Of a stretch of DNA of 64,000 bases, positions 1 to 10,930 are shown in pieces (positions within the stretch are counted from its first letter, which is position 1; every line of letters starts with the position of its first letter). The position numbers and the translations under genes are program-made. The notes under the pieces are model-generated. The model saw only the letters and a list, made by a program, of their open reading frames with translations. It had not been told where the DNA came from and searched no databases. Source of the stretch: Lycium barbarum (taxonomy: Eukaryota > Streptophyta > Magnoliopsida > Solanales > Solanaceae); contig NC_083346.1 of NCBI RefSeq assembly GCF_019175385.1, positions 85,326,543-85,390,542 of the forward strand, given 5' to 3'.

Positions 1-2073
1 CTCCCCATGGCGATGAACTGTGTCTAATAAACCCCTTGTCAAGCAAGTCTCTCAGTTGTGTCTTTAGCTCTTTCAATTCTGCCGGGGCTATTCGATAAGG
101 AGGAATAGAAATGGGCTCGGTTTCCGGCAATATATCAATAGCGAAATTGATTTCTCTCTCAGGAGGAAGACCTAGGGTTCATCTGGAAATACGTCCGAAA
201 ATTCATTCACCACCGGGACAGATTGAAATGTTGGCGACTCTGCTTCTGTGTCATGTACTCGAACTAAATGGTAAATATAGCCCTTGGCTATCATCTTTCT
301 CGCCTTAAGGTAGGAAATAAACCTACCCTTTAGGGACGCTGTATTGCCGTTCCATTTAAGTACGGGCTCTCTCGAAAATTGGAATCGAACCACTTTCGTC
401 CGGCAATCAACGTTAGCATAGCACGAGGCCAACCAATCCATACCCATGATTACATCGAAATCTATCATTTTCAGCTCAATCAAATCAGCTTTGGTCTGAC
501 GATCACATATCACAATGACACAATTTTTGTACACTTGCCTTGCTATCACGGGATCACCAACCGGAGTGAGTACCTCAAAAGGTTTAATTAACTCGGGTTT
601 CACCCCAATACAACCAGCAACATATGGGGTAATATAAGAGAATGTAGAATCGGGATCTATCAATGCATACACATCACGGGAGAATACAGACAATATACCT
701 GTAACAACATCTGGGGAGGACTCGAGATCCTGTCGCCCAGCTAAGGCATACACTCGGGGCTGAGTGGCACCTGAAGTAGATGCAGCCCCTCTTCCTCTGC
801 CTCGGCCTGCTGTCATCTAGGGAGTATGTGCTGTCGAGCGTACTGATGAAAAACCAACGGCTGAGCCTGTGGGCTGAACTCCACCTCTACCATACCGCGA
901 GGGACAATCTCGCATCAAATGCCTAGTCTGTCCACAAACGTAACAAGCATCTGTGTCCTGACGACACGACCCTGAGTGTAATTTGCGGCACCGACTACAT
1001 CGTGGAACTGGGGGTCTCCCCTGACTATAATCACCCTCAAACTAGGAACCTGAAGCCCTCGAACTCTGGCCCTGTCCTGGGCGAAAGGAGCGGTCATATC
1101 TCCTGTCTGGAAATATGAGAGGCGCACTAGTCGCTGACTGGCCTGAATGTCGGGAGTAAGTTTGTCTTAGTCCCCCTCTATAATCACTGCCCGTGCCCAT
1201 AGATCTGGCCTGCTTACTTTGCCTCCTATCCATATCACGATCACTCCTCGATGGTTGCTGTCGCCCCTCTAAATTCTGGGCATGGGCCTGTATTCGGGAA
1301 ATATCCATCCCGTCTTGCAATGAAGCTGTTAAACAGTCCTTGAATAAATGTGGCCCCAAGCCACTCACAAACCTATGAACACGATTTCCCATATCGACCA
1401 CCATAGCCGGGGCGTATCTGGCCAAGGAATTGAATCACAAGCTATATTCCCGAGCACTCATGCTTCCTTGCTTTAGATTAAAAAACATGTCCGCTTTAGC
1501 TTGGCGGACTTCGGGTGGCAAGTAGTGACGAGTAAAAGCATTCACAAATTCCTGCCATACGGGTGGAGGCGCATTCTCTCCTTTTGATAACACCCAATTG
1601 TTGTACCATAGGACTGCCACATCCCGGAGTCTATAAGATGCCAACTCCACGGATTCAGTCTCAGAGGCATGAATAATTTTTAAGGTCCTCAACATTTCAT
1701 CAATAAAATTTTGCGGATCTTCATCCGGCTTTGACCCAAAGAATTCCGGAGGATTTAAAGTCATGAAATCACGGGCTCTAGTATTGGCGGATCGATCACT
1801 CGGGCTCGCATTTTGCCGCTGTGCTTGGGCGGCAACCAACTATGTCAATAACTGAATGGCCTCGGTCATTTGGTGACCCGAAGCAACCGACAGAGGAATT
1901 GGAGCTGGAGCTCCCCCTCTCTCTCCCACATTGGGCGGGGTGGAGGAGGTACTAGATGGAGTCTCATTTAGTGACTCGCCCTCTTCAACATTTACCGGAG
2001 GCTCTCTTTCTACCCGCCTCTTTATCATAGTCTTGCCCTTCTGGGCGGCTATAGCTGTCCCTTGTGGCGGCAT
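1..2073 (-). pseudogene. Degenerate gag-protease-RT polyprotein, element 1
   Basis: The start ATG is at 2073-2071, opening with MPPQGTAIAAQKGK, the same N-terminus as the gags of elements 2 and 4. The Ty3 gag core (motif NPPEFFGSKPDEDPQNF) lies at about 1775-1435. A zinc knuckle C-x2-C-x4-H-x4-C (CYVCGQTRHLMRDC) lies at about 904-945 and is intact. The protease follows near 660; its active site reads D-P-D-S where element 4 has D-P-G-S, so the catalytic loop Gly is lost. RT begins near position 110 and is cut by the window edge. Stops at about 1840 and 1435 and frame changes break the frame, so this copy cannot encode a full polyprotein. An intact member of the family would make capsid, protease and replication enzymes in the cytoplasmic particle. 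Confidence 0.85.
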
Positions 2074-2260
2074 TCTGAAATCACAGCACACTATTAGGGA
2101 GGATAAAATCTTATACACAGCTCTGTCGCACGATCTCATAAGAGGAAAGATGGTCATTTTCCTAAATGCCTTGTAGCCTTTTGTTTATTGATGTGGCGCG
2201 CAACACACCATAAACAAGACTCTACTAGACACAGCTCGTAGACACTTCCTAGGACGAACT

Positions 2261-2272
2261 GCTCTGATACCA
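2261..2272 (-). other. Primer binding site, element 1 (initiator Met tRNA type)
   Basis: On the minus strand this reads TGGTATCAGAGC, complementary to the 3' end of plant initiator methionine tRNA. It lies five bases inside the LTR terminus at 2278. The leader 2074-2260 follows and shares blocks with the leaders of elements 2, 4 and 6 (GTCTAGTAGAGTCTTGTTTA, then a CCAC block and GGCTACA-GGCATTTAGGA). Confidence 0.85.
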
Positions 2273-2304
2273 CTTCTGTCACGGCCCCTAGCTGGGTGGT
2301 GACA

Positions 2305-2925
2305 CTTTCACCCATTCGAATTCCGCTTTGCCACACCCATAAATGCATCCAAGAAACCATCAACACCCAACCAAAATCCATTCCCACAGTCAAAGAACCC
2401 TCTGTTCAAGGTTAAATTTGTGGTTTTTTTTTTTAAAAACTGCCATTGTTGTGCACAAGGTGTTCTTCAAGGACCTTTATCCAATTCATCAAGGCACAGG
2501 TATGTTAATGTTTCAAATCCAAATTTTTTCTCTTTTGGTGAAAGTCTTGTGTTGGATACTAGTATATTTCAGATGTTGGTGAAATTTTCCATGGTTAATG
2601 ATTTTCTAAAAAAAAGGGGAGGAGCATAGTAGGTTTTTGTACACTTATGGAGTGATTCAACACTCTATTGAGGCGGAGGGCATTTCAACCGAAGATTCTA
2701 AATTTTTGGACTCGAAGGTTGTTATGCCCGCCAATACAAAGTGCCTTAAAAATGCTAATGAACTGTACAATAGAAAAAATGGGTGAAGTCTGAGTAACCC
2801 CACCCCCGTAAGAATTGAAACCATGGAATAATGTGTGTGTGATGATATGATGTAATCAATAAGTCGTATAGGATTGACGGGTTGGCAGAAGCCCTGTTTA
2901 TGAATTCCCCGAGTCAGGCTATTCT
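2305..2925. other. Unresolved intergenic/repeat-derived stretch
   Basis: No intact gene is visible. It is AT-rich with several poly-T/poly-A runs. In the plus direction around 2450-2500 two frames carry fragments (VLQGPLSN and DLYPI) reminiscent of the GAG-pre-integrase region of copia polyproteins, but in different frames, so the resemblance is weak. It may be the diverged remainder of element 1's LTR, a copia scrap, or the upstream internal part of the Athila-like element. Confidence 0.3.
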
Positions 2926-3045
2926 ACGGACCGTATAATATTATACGGTCCGTGAAAACTTGTTCTATGTTTACATATGGGGTTTTGAATGTTCTGTTTC
3001 CCATGCCCTGACTTACACGGCCCGTATAATATTATACGGACCGTG
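2926..3045. promoter_or_regulatory. Pair of ACGGACCGT palindromes upstream of the env-like ORF
   Basis: A perfect 28-bp palindrome lies at 2926-2953: arms ACGGACCGT and ACGGTCCGT around a 10-bp self-complementary centre (ATAATATTAT). A second, 30-bp palindrome with one mismatched pair lies at 3016-3045 with the same centre. The same arms recur in the LTR island 6505-6800 and in other LTRs of this window. They precede a predicted 3' splice site (3138-3139) and the ORF start at 3142. Confidence 0.8.
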
Positions 3046-3141
3046 AAAGACTTATACGACCACAAAAAACAAAAAGAGAGCAAAATGTTCAGTCAGCTGT
3101 CCCTTCTGAGACACATCACTAACATAGGTTCTTTTGCAGGT

Positions 3142-4791
3142 ATGGTCCAAAAACACAATGTAAGAAGGGGTATGGGGCCCCGAGCTGCTAAGGGCCGAGG
3201 TCGAGTCGTGACCAACCAGAGACAGACCTCCGTTTGCGGGATGAGGGGTCGGACGATGAGGTCATACCAGTGAAAAAATTTAAGGGGACCAGCAATACTC
3301 AACCCCCAACCATGACTCCTTCCACCTCGGAGGGAGAAGAAAAATCTGGGGATACTGGCACGGAGACATGTGACTCCTTAGATGACGAGGGGGATTCGAA
3401 CAAGTGTGGCTCATCTGAGCCGACAGACACCCGAGCTCCAAACTCTGATGCTTCGCCAGAATTAGCACACGGCAAACGCCGGTTGGTTCTGCGAAGTAAA
3501 ACACTACTAGAGGATGCTTTACGGTTTGGAGTTCCAGGGTCAAAGGCGCTGTACGAGGAAGGTCTGTCCACTATTAAGCGTGGGAGTGAGCCGAATCGAA
3601 GCATATGGGAGGAGAGGCAGTTGGTGTTCAAGGGTCTGGAAGCTCTTCCCAACACGACCGAAGCACTCCGATTCTACAGGTTAGAGTTGTTTGCTGAACC
3701 TGCTGGGGAGTTTTGCCCAGAAATTGAGCGGGAGTTTTATACCACCTATGGGGCCGAGTTTTTGAAAATGAAAAAGCCCAGTCAGACTAATACTGCTCTT
3801 CCTTTGTCTGATGAAATTACGGTGCGGAATGTCAAGGTTGACATTTCAGCTGAGGCTATCAACAAATTCTATTTTGGGGATGACTTTCAGGCACCGGAGG
3901 ATGAGAAAGAGTACTTCGATAAGTTGGATCGCCGAAATCATCGATCGGTAATCAAATGGCCTTCTACGGTAATTTCCCACCCGGAGGAAGATTGGGTGAC
4001 TCAACAGAGCCCAAAGATTGTTATGGGTTCACTCAATAAGGAAGATCGATTCTGGTGGCACCTGATAAGGTACAAACTGTTAGTGACCCAGAATGACAAT
4101 ACACTCACAGTTGCTCAGGCAATAGGCATCGCAGCGATAATGAGTCAGTATCTAGTGAACATGGAGCGTATGATAGCTGATGAAATTCGACGGAGAGCAC
4201 CCCAGCCTATGACCTCATTGGCATTCCCGTGCCTTATCATGGAGCTGTGCAGACGAGCTCAGGTTGTCGGCATTCCAGATCGGTCCCAATGCAACAAAAA
4301 CAAGAAATTTGGAGATTGGCAAAAGCGTAAAAAGGGGATGCACCGGAGATATTTGTGGTCCCACCTGAGGCAAATATAAGGGCTCCACCCGAGTTGGAGA
4401 AGCTACATTTCATACGGAATTGGAGAAGCTTAAGGCTGAATTGGATGAGCTGAAGGTGCGCGAGCGAGTAGAGGACCTTGTTTTGGCACTACACACTAAC
4501 TTGGATATTGATATCCCGGTCCAAAACCTACTCGACTCTGTGGAAGAAGAAGAGGAAGAAGATAAGGTGCGGGGAAAATGACCACTAGATGCCATAGTTG
4601 AGAATGTGAATAAGAGTAACAAGAGGCTGCACAAACTAGAGGAGAAGATGGTGCAAGTCGCTGCCTTGAATTCGCTGCGCGACAACTATCCAGATCCAAT
4701 GGGTGCGTCGGGCAGCCAGCCCCGAGAGGCAACGCCTGATATTGCTGCGTCTGAGGCAGCACAGTCCCAAGTCGAGGAACATAGCTCCTAG
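3142..4791 (+). pseudogene. Degenerate env-like / putative plant transposon protein of an Athila-like element
   Basis: The likely start is ATG 3142, two bases after a canonical acceptor (CTTTTGCAG ending at 3139). The N-terminal frame shifts near 3230 into a 381-residue frame ending at 4379. That frame has an acidic, Ser/Thr-rich N-terminus, then (about 3640-4260) a region resembling the 'putative plant transposon protein' domain found in Athila-type elements (motifs VRNVKVDISAEAINKFYFG, WWHLIRYKL, FPCLIMELCRRA). Further frame changes at about 4320 and 4415 lead into a Glu/Lys-rich probable coiled coil (ELEKLKAELDEL). A stop near 4580 is followed by a second coiled-coil stretch and a tail ending at 4789-4791. 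Position between the missing pol and the PPT/LTR fits the env-like ORF of Athila elements. I see no clear membrane segment. Function unknown. Confidence 0.6.
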
Positions 4792-6336
4792 GGCGCTCAG
4801 GTATCCCTCACCATTTTTTATTGCACCTGGAGTCGATGCATTGGGGACATTGCATGATCTTCATTTGGGGGGTGGGGGTACATGATCAGGTTGTTTGTTG
4901 TACATATTTGTGTAGGAACCCCCTCGGCTTTTCTTTTCCTGAGGGGTTTTATTTTTTTAAAACTGGCATGTTTAGGATGTTGTTTAGGTTGAGTAGAGTA
5001 GTTTTGACTTAGTTGGTATTGTTCTGTAGCTGATGGCATGTTGTGATTGTTTGATGAAAAGGTTGGACCCCTCAAAAGTTTGAAAAATTCATACTTAGAA
5101 CAATTATTGGTTGACATGATTGATTCTTTATATGACATTATGATTGTTGGGGTATTGTGTGTGATAAATGACTACTTAGGAGGTCGCAAGTGTAAAAATA
5201 ATTGTCCTTATGCCAATGTGTGTGTGAGTTGTTAGTTTAATTCTGTTTAAGCATGTATAATCTAGAACTTGCCTGGTTGGTCTTGTTTGAAATCCGAAAG
5301 TTAGTTTGGTTGTGAAATGATCTTAGCCTTTCTTTGTGTAATAGTCACTTTGCCTAAATAAGCCTTACCAAAAGCTGAACGTATCCCTAGTTTCCCTTTT
5401 TGAGCCTTTTGACCTTTCTCTTGGCTAGCAAAATATGAAACCTCACCCGTTGTGAAATTTATCCATCTTCGCACCCGTTCCCTCCTTGATGCTACTAGAT
5501 AGACGAGGCAAAGTGCCTAAGTTGGGGGTGAATTAAATGTGAAGTAGATGTTAAAAACATAAGTTGGGGGTGGTGGAGTTTGCTAGTGGAGATTCGATGT
5601 GGTAGTTGCATATATAAACAAAAAAAAAAACAAAAAAAAATTTAGAAAATTGTTACACAAAAAGATTTGCAAGTTGGATAGGAATAAAACCACATCGAGG
5701 TTAAAAACTTGAAAGAAAATAAAGGGGTTGGAAAGAAATGAGGTGAATTAAGGTGAAGAGATGTTGTAGTGTTCAAGGAGGGTGAGTCACTAATATCCAA
5801 AAAGTATCCTACCCGTCCCTAAGCCTACATTACAAGACAAAAGAAGTCCTAATGTGATCACAACCGAACGAGCCTAGGATGAAAACATAGAAAATAAGGG
5901 CAAGCCTATGGTATTTGCATGTGTAGATATGATTTTTTTTTGTGAGTGTGAGTGTTTTTCTCTTCTGTTTCGTCTTCGTCCCATTCTAGTTGTATATATG
6001 TGTGTTGGGACATTCTTTGGTCTATGTGAGGGCATAAGGATGAAAATTGAGCAAAATAAAGTGACCGCCTAAAGTAGCGTTTGTGTGCATGATAATGTGT
6101 TCGATAATGTAATGTCATGTATTGAAGCTTCATTTTTAGTCATAGCATTCTTGAGTTATGTATATTGCTTTGAAATAGAAAATTGGGGTGGTCCTTTGAA
6201 GAAACACATGCATGCCGGTAGTTCAGAGTCAAAACCAATTTAGACATTGTCATTCTATGATATCTAGATGTTAGTTGAGTCCTAGTTGTGTCCACTACTT
6301 GCTTGAGGACAAGCAAGGACTTTAAGTTGGGGGTGT
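4792..6336 (+). other. Long 3' untranslated region of the Athila-like element with repeated polypurine tracts
   Basis: Non-coding 1.5 kb between the env-like ORF and the LTR. It has the style of Athila 3' ends: a GCATTGGGGACATTGCATGA block near 4838, an inverted repeat CTTGCTT/AAGCAAG at about 6298-6317, and the polypurine tract TTAAGTTGGGGGTG just before the LTR (6322-6335). The same TAAGTTGGGGGTG string also occurs at 5518-5530 and, with one change, at 5561-5573. Poly-A-rich runs occur at about 5620-5640. No supported coding sequence. Confidence 0.6.
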
Positions 6337-7702
6337 TGATGTGCCGGGATTTTATGGCACATTTGATACTCTTTTACGAGAAGTTTTACTTGTTTTTAGG
6401 CAAGTATGTGCTATTTCGATGTGTTTTTGACATGTTTCAGGTAAATCGGGAAGTTCGGGTTCAAGGAGTAGAAGTTACAGAAAAGTTGCATTGAAGCTTA
6501 TTTTCACGGTCCGTAGAAAGTTGCACGGACCGTATTTCTGGTCGTACAAAAGGTGGCAACGTAACAGAATGTCACAGTGGATAGATGCTGAACCACGGAC
6601 ACTTATACGGACCGTACAATATTGTACGGACCGTATAAGTAGATGCGATGATATTGGAAGATGCTCCACGAGCAGGATTGTACGAGCCGTATAACATTAC
6701 ACGGACCATGGAAGGCCAGTTCTTATTATTCTCTGCAGACACTGGATGAAGGTCGTATAAGTCTTGTACGGTCCGTGGAAAGTTGTACGGACCGTATAAG
6801 TGCAAATTTTGTAATTTTACGTTTTTGAAACCTATAAATAGTCCATTGTAGAGTTTTAATAGTTATCAGTTATTATATTTTGACTTTTGGCTTAGAACAT
6901 TAAATACTCTCTAGTTTTTGAAGGTTCAAACATCAATTCAAGTATTATCAATTCCTCTTTTCTTCCAAAGTAAGCAATTATGACTTCTTCAATTTCTTAT
7001 TTCTTGTTTTTTGTCATGAGTAGCTAAATTCCCTTACTAGGGTTGTGAACCCAATGATGGGTGTTGTGTGATTGGGTTGTGATATATATACACATAATGG
7101 ATTATTAGGGTTTATTTATTCTTCATTCTTTATTCATAATGAATGGTTGCAAACATTGATTAAAGCCATACACCTTGATTTATTTGGGAAAATAATTAGG
7201 GTTGGTAAGAATAAATAATAAGGACTCAAAGCTTTAAACTTTGTTTAATAAATTCACTTAGAAATAAGAAGAATTTACTTAGCATGATTAGTCGTTCTTC
7301 ATAGATACTTTCTTATATTTGGGAAAATCATAGAAAGAGATAATCTTTATTTATTGGGAAATAGTAGAGATTCATATAGAGATTAAATGCATTCATATAA
7401 TGATCCATTAGAAGTATATCAAGATCAATACCCATGATCATACACTGTATCTAACGGGGACACAACCTTAGTTTCTTTTACCATAAATTTCCACCAAAGC
7501 AAGTAGATAGCAATTAGTCATAGAAAAACCAACTATTACCAAAATCATCGGATTAAGACATCAGACATAAAACTTAGCATCCTACGATTTTAGTAACCTT
7601 TTCGCACCATATTCCCTGTGGGATTCGACCCCAACCTTGTTGGGTTACTATATTTGACAACGTCCGCGTTATACCATTAATAGGTGTAATTTGAGCGTAT
7701 CA
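6337..7702 (+). repeat. Athila-like LTR (1,366 bp)
   Basis: The LTR starts TGATGTGCCGGGATTTTATG and ends GAGCGTATCA (TG...CA). It is preceded by a polypurine tract and followed by a tRNA-Asp-type primer site, so internal sequence lies on both sides. A palindromic motif island (6505-6800) precedes a TATA box at 6833-6840. The terminal part contains the conserved block GGGATTCGACCCCAACCTTG near 7620, which also occurs in the second LTR of this family at 57800-59207. Confidence 0.8.
6505..6840 (+). promoter_or_regulatory. ACGG(A/T)CCGT palindrome island and TATA box of the Athila-like LTR
   Basis: Six exact copies of ACGGACCGT or ACGGTCCGT (about 6506, 6525, 6606, 6625, 6767, 6787) and at least two one-base variants lie in 300 bp. 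The segment 6601-6640 is a 40-bp near-perfect palindrome with one mismatched pair. The island ends about 40 bp before the TATA box CTATAAATA (6832-6840), placing it in U3 where enhancers lie. Confidence 0.75.
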
Positions 7703-7707
7703 AATTT

Positions 7708-7725
7708 TGGCACCGTTGCCGGGGA
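7708..7725 (+). other. Primer binding site, tRNA-Asp type (Athila-like)
   Basis: TGGCACCGTTGCCGGGGA, five bases after the LTR end, matches the 3' end of plant tRNA-Asp (complement TGGCGCCGTTGCCGGGGA) with one mismatch. This primer type is typical of Athila elements and differs from the Met-type site of the Tekay elements here. Confidence 0.8.
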
Positions 7726-7732
7726 ATAACTA

Positions 7733-7942
7733 TATGAAGCCTGGGAGAGATTCAAGGAGTATTTGCAGAAGAGCCCGAATCATGGTTTTTCGGCACACAT
7801 AGTAATGGAGAAGTTCTACTGAGGGCTATATCCAGTGACATTGTCAGTTGTTAATAATGCAGCTGATGGTTGTTTCATGAACAAAACTTATCGACGAGTG
7901 ACCAACATACTTAACAAGCTCACGACTCATAATCAGGCTTGG
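7733..7942 (+). pseudogene. Athila-like gag fragment
   Basis: One frame reads YEAWERFKEYLQKSPNHGF and continues to NKTYRRVTNILNKLTTHNQAW, the middle of an Athila-type gag (typical pattern YEAWERFKELLRRCPHHG). It carries one in-frame TGA at about 7799-7801. The fragment starts only a few bases after the primer site, so leader and N-terminal gag are deleted. It loses similarity near 7942, where LTR-C-like sequence begins. Confidence 0.6.
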
Positions 7943-8283
7943 ATTGCATTCACACTTCATACATATCTATTTCATTTGGTTATCTTTCTAGTGTGTTGAG
8001 CTTAACTGGATGATTATAGTTTCATTATGGACTGTGTTGGAATCCTCATTTATCATTAGATAAGAATTGGATATGGTAGTAAGCTTATCTTGAAGGCTTA
8101 CCTTGTAATAGGAGCTCTTGGGTTTAGTAACTATAACCTCGTGATCTTGAATTACTTATCATTGGTACTAGATGGCCCTGTCGTATATTTTTGGCTTCCT
8201 AATTTAGGGTTGAGAGATGAATACTAGAACGACGAGAGAACTTTCATTAAAAACAAGAGTGAATATTCTAATGATTGTTGACT
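7943..8283 (+). repeat. Probable left part of LTR C, split by element 2
   Basis: No coding. It is AT-rich and resembles the 3' half of the B-type Tekay LTRs in general style. It is continued by 17393-17906 once element 2 is removed. Bases 8279-8283 (TGACT) pair with 17393-17397 (TGAAT) as a target-site duplication with one mismatch. Confidence 0.4.
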
Positions 8284-10727
8284 TGTCACGACCCGACTAG
8301 GGGCCGTGACGGGTACCCGGGGCTAACCACCGAGCACCACTCATTCAATTACTCATTAAGCATTCTTTTATCAAATTCATACTCAAATCTTAGAAAGATC
8401 AGTTATCATTTGAGAACATAAATACTTTTATGTACATAAGCCTTTCGGCTATCAAAATGATAATAAAAATACAGTAGTAACATCGTGAGACCATATATCC
8501 CACACCTGCGTATCTACGAGCCTCTACTAGAGTGCTAGACATAGGGACGGGAAAGGACCCCGTCGTGTCCAAAATATACATATGTACACAAAAGAATAAT
8601 CAAAGGCACCTACAGAACAATGGAGTTCTCTCAAGTCAGCTAACAGCTCCTACGAGTCTGGATAAAGCTCACCTCCCTGTCCACCTGTTGGCATGAACAC
8701 AACGTCCAAAGAAAACGGACGTCAGTACGAACATTTTACTGAGTATGAGAGGCATAAGTAATAATAATACGTCAATGAGATAAAGGAAGCATCAAATAAG
8801 GAGCAACTCTATCTGACTATCACTTATAAAAGAAATAATACATGCTGGCTTACTTCATAATCGTCATCACATCATATATGCATAAATGTATAAGCTGCCC
8901 ATCCATATAGGTACGGTGTGATAATCATTAGCCTGCATCCAGGCCTCCCGCGTCCGGGGTTCCATCTTCTGCCGCCCACTAGTGGTGCTGCTCGTGCCAT
9001 ATAGACACGATGTAATCATCTATAAGCCGCCTGCCTTAGCGGTGCTGCCCGGCCATATAGGCGCGGTGTAATATCATCAACTTGTACTCATCATAATGCA
9101 TGCATAGAAACTCAAAGATAGCTATACTTTATCGAGGTGACATAAGGTCGTGAACCCCCGATTCCATTATGGAGCATTTATAAGCATTCTGCCTCACCTT
9201 AAAGGAAATAGTATATGAGGTGAGTGTATACAATAAAAAACATCATTAACTTTATAGGAATATCATATCATGAACTTTAGAATCTTTAGACTTAAGCTCA
9301 TCATCATCATTATTGGGCTTGTAATGTATCTCTTATCTCATGTGGCTATTCATGAACATAGACTCTTAGCTTTCCGGGATGTAGAAGATTTATGGAGAGG
9401 AAGGAAAAATCATGCCATAGTATTTATGCCTTAGAAAGAAAGGACTAGCATCACATACCTTTTTCATTTATCTAATCTATCGCTTGCTTGTTCTCCTTCA
9501 ATGCCCACGTTGTTTACCTTCAAGAGAATTCGCATTAACATTAGCTAATCGATTACTTAAACGTGCTACTAAAGCTAAAGAAAATTGGGCAGCATTTCCT
9601 TTGTTTATACTACTTTCTCCATATTCCATATCAACTCCCAAACATCGATAACAACGTTCACAATATCACAAGCAACAATCATCATTCACCTACATTATCT
9701 ACATTTCACAATTTCACTTCAATTTCTCCATAATCATGGTTATAGTTCACTATCGCGTTTTTTCATATATAATACTTATTCCATGTTCTAAATATCATTT
9801 ACAACATACTTACAACCACAAAATACCCATATTCATAATTCACCCCAAACTACTACTCAACAATGACACTATTCACACATTCATGACCCATTTCCTATAT
9901 CTTTCTACAATCCAAGTGTTTTTAACTTTCAACACCTTAAACAACAAGGAATGATCATAAAACTCACCTTAGAGAATGGAAGATTAAGTCTTAAGTGGCA
10001 ATTCTCTTCTTGCACAAAAACCCTAGTCCACTTCCCTTGGGATTTCTTGGCTTAGATGAACTTTGACATATTTCTTACACTTGGTTTTGATTAAGTTGAT
10101 CATAGATTTCTCTTGGTTTCTTGTGGATGAATAATGGAGAGAGTTCTAGAGGATTCTTGAAGTGTGGAGAGAGGAAATGAAATGAATTAATGAGAGAGAG
10201 GGGTCCTTATATCAACTTAAAATCTGTCCCGACCAGATTCTACGGATCAACGTACGGTCCGTATAATTTATACTGACCGTATGTCTGGCCGTAGATCTGG
10301 CCCAGTGAGGACCCTCATTCTGGGCAAGACATACGGCTGGACATACGGTCCGTATGTTTTATACGGCCAGTATGTTTGGCCGTATAATGCCCAGCTCTCC
10401 GAAACTCGTTCTCGTCGACTCGTTTAATCTCCAATCCTTATGGAACCTTCTTGATACTTGTTTAACAACTCAATACCAATCTTAGGGATATTATCACTCT
10501 TCTCCAAGACATCATTACGCCATCGTTAACTCGTCGCTCATAATTCTTACCCGACACGCAACATATCCCTTGCTTGCCTTGACAACCTTCTTCCCTTACG
10601 TCAAATGTCTTTGAATCTCGATTAGGACCATCAAATGTTATTACTTTATTATCAAAACATTGTATATGTCATGCCCTTCTTTAGCTTATTCACTGTACGT
10701 CAATGGGGAATTTTCCGAGGTGTAACA
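8284..10727 (-). repeat. 3' LTR of element 2 (2,444 bp)
   Basis: Left copy. On the coding strand it contains, in order, the palindrome island (about 10390-10236), TATA box (10213-10207), a predicted 5' splice site CTAAG|GTGAGT at 9967/9966, a tandem GGCCATATAGGCACGG-like repeat region (about 9075-8890), the inverted repeat CAGTA/GTACTG with branch-point string TACTGAC (about 8750-8715), and a predicted acceptor CAACAG|GTGG at 8685/8684. Length equals that of element 3's reconstructed 3' LTR, consistent with one family. Confidence 0.85.
10207..10390 (-). promoter_or_regulatory. Palindrome island and TATA box in the 3' LTR of element 2
   Basis: Two exact ACGGTCCGT copies (about 10254 and 10338) and several variants (ACGGCCAG, ACTGACCGT, TGGCCGTA) lie within 150 bp. 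On the coding strand they come just before GATATAAGG (10213-10205). The matching part of the 5' LTR (16900-17050) has one extra unit, giving three exact copies. Confidence 0.65.
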
Positions 10728-10742
10728 TTCTTCCCCTCTTTT
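10728..10742 (-). other. Polypurine tract, element 2
   Basis: On the minus strand a purine run (AAGAGGGGAAGAA) abuts the 3' LTR. This is the expected site for plus-strand DNA priming. It lies beside the CATTCGAGGACGAATGTT block shared with elements 3, 4 and 6. Confidence 0.7.
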
Positions 10743-10930
10743 GGAACATTCGTCCTCGAATGTTAAACACTTAGGGATTCGACGAAAATTTTGCCAGAGT
10801 TTCCCCTGTAATATGGAAATACCATCCTATCACAACAACCCATAATAATATTACCTCACAGGGTCAGTACACAATAGAACTATAAATTGGCCACACACGA
10901 CCAAAAGCATGAAAAGAAAGCATACATACC

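Larger units (their letters stand above)
1..2304 (-). mobile_element. Element 1: partial Tekay-type Ty3/gypsy retrotransposon (5' half)
   Basis: Read on the minus strand from right to left, this holds an LTR terminus (2278-2304), a primer binding site (2261-2272), a leader, gag, protease and the first residues of reverse transcriptase. It runs off the left edge of the window. Order and sequence match element 2 at 10728-15928. Only about 27 bp of the LTR are recognisable (TGTCACGGCCCC...); beyond 2304 the sequence no longer resembles the other LTRs. Assignment to the Tekay/Del chromovirus lineage rests on similarity to elements 2-4, which carry the chromodomain; the 3' end is not in view here. 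Confidence 0.85.

Noticed and set aside
2420..2629. Open frame with a following GTATGT, resembling a host exon with a splice donor
   Set aside because: The frame is short, no adjoining exon was found, and two frames instead weakly resemble copia sequence.
9585..9954. Two open frames in element 2's left LTR that could look like small genes
   Set aside because: They lie inside an LTR, have low-complexity composition (Ile/Thr/His-rich) and are absent from the deleted right LTR.
8684..9967. Interpretation of the short right LTR of element 2 as a reverse-transcribed spliced RNA
   Set aside because: The deletion ends (about 8770 and 9775) do not match the predicted donor and acceptor; microhomology explains them better.
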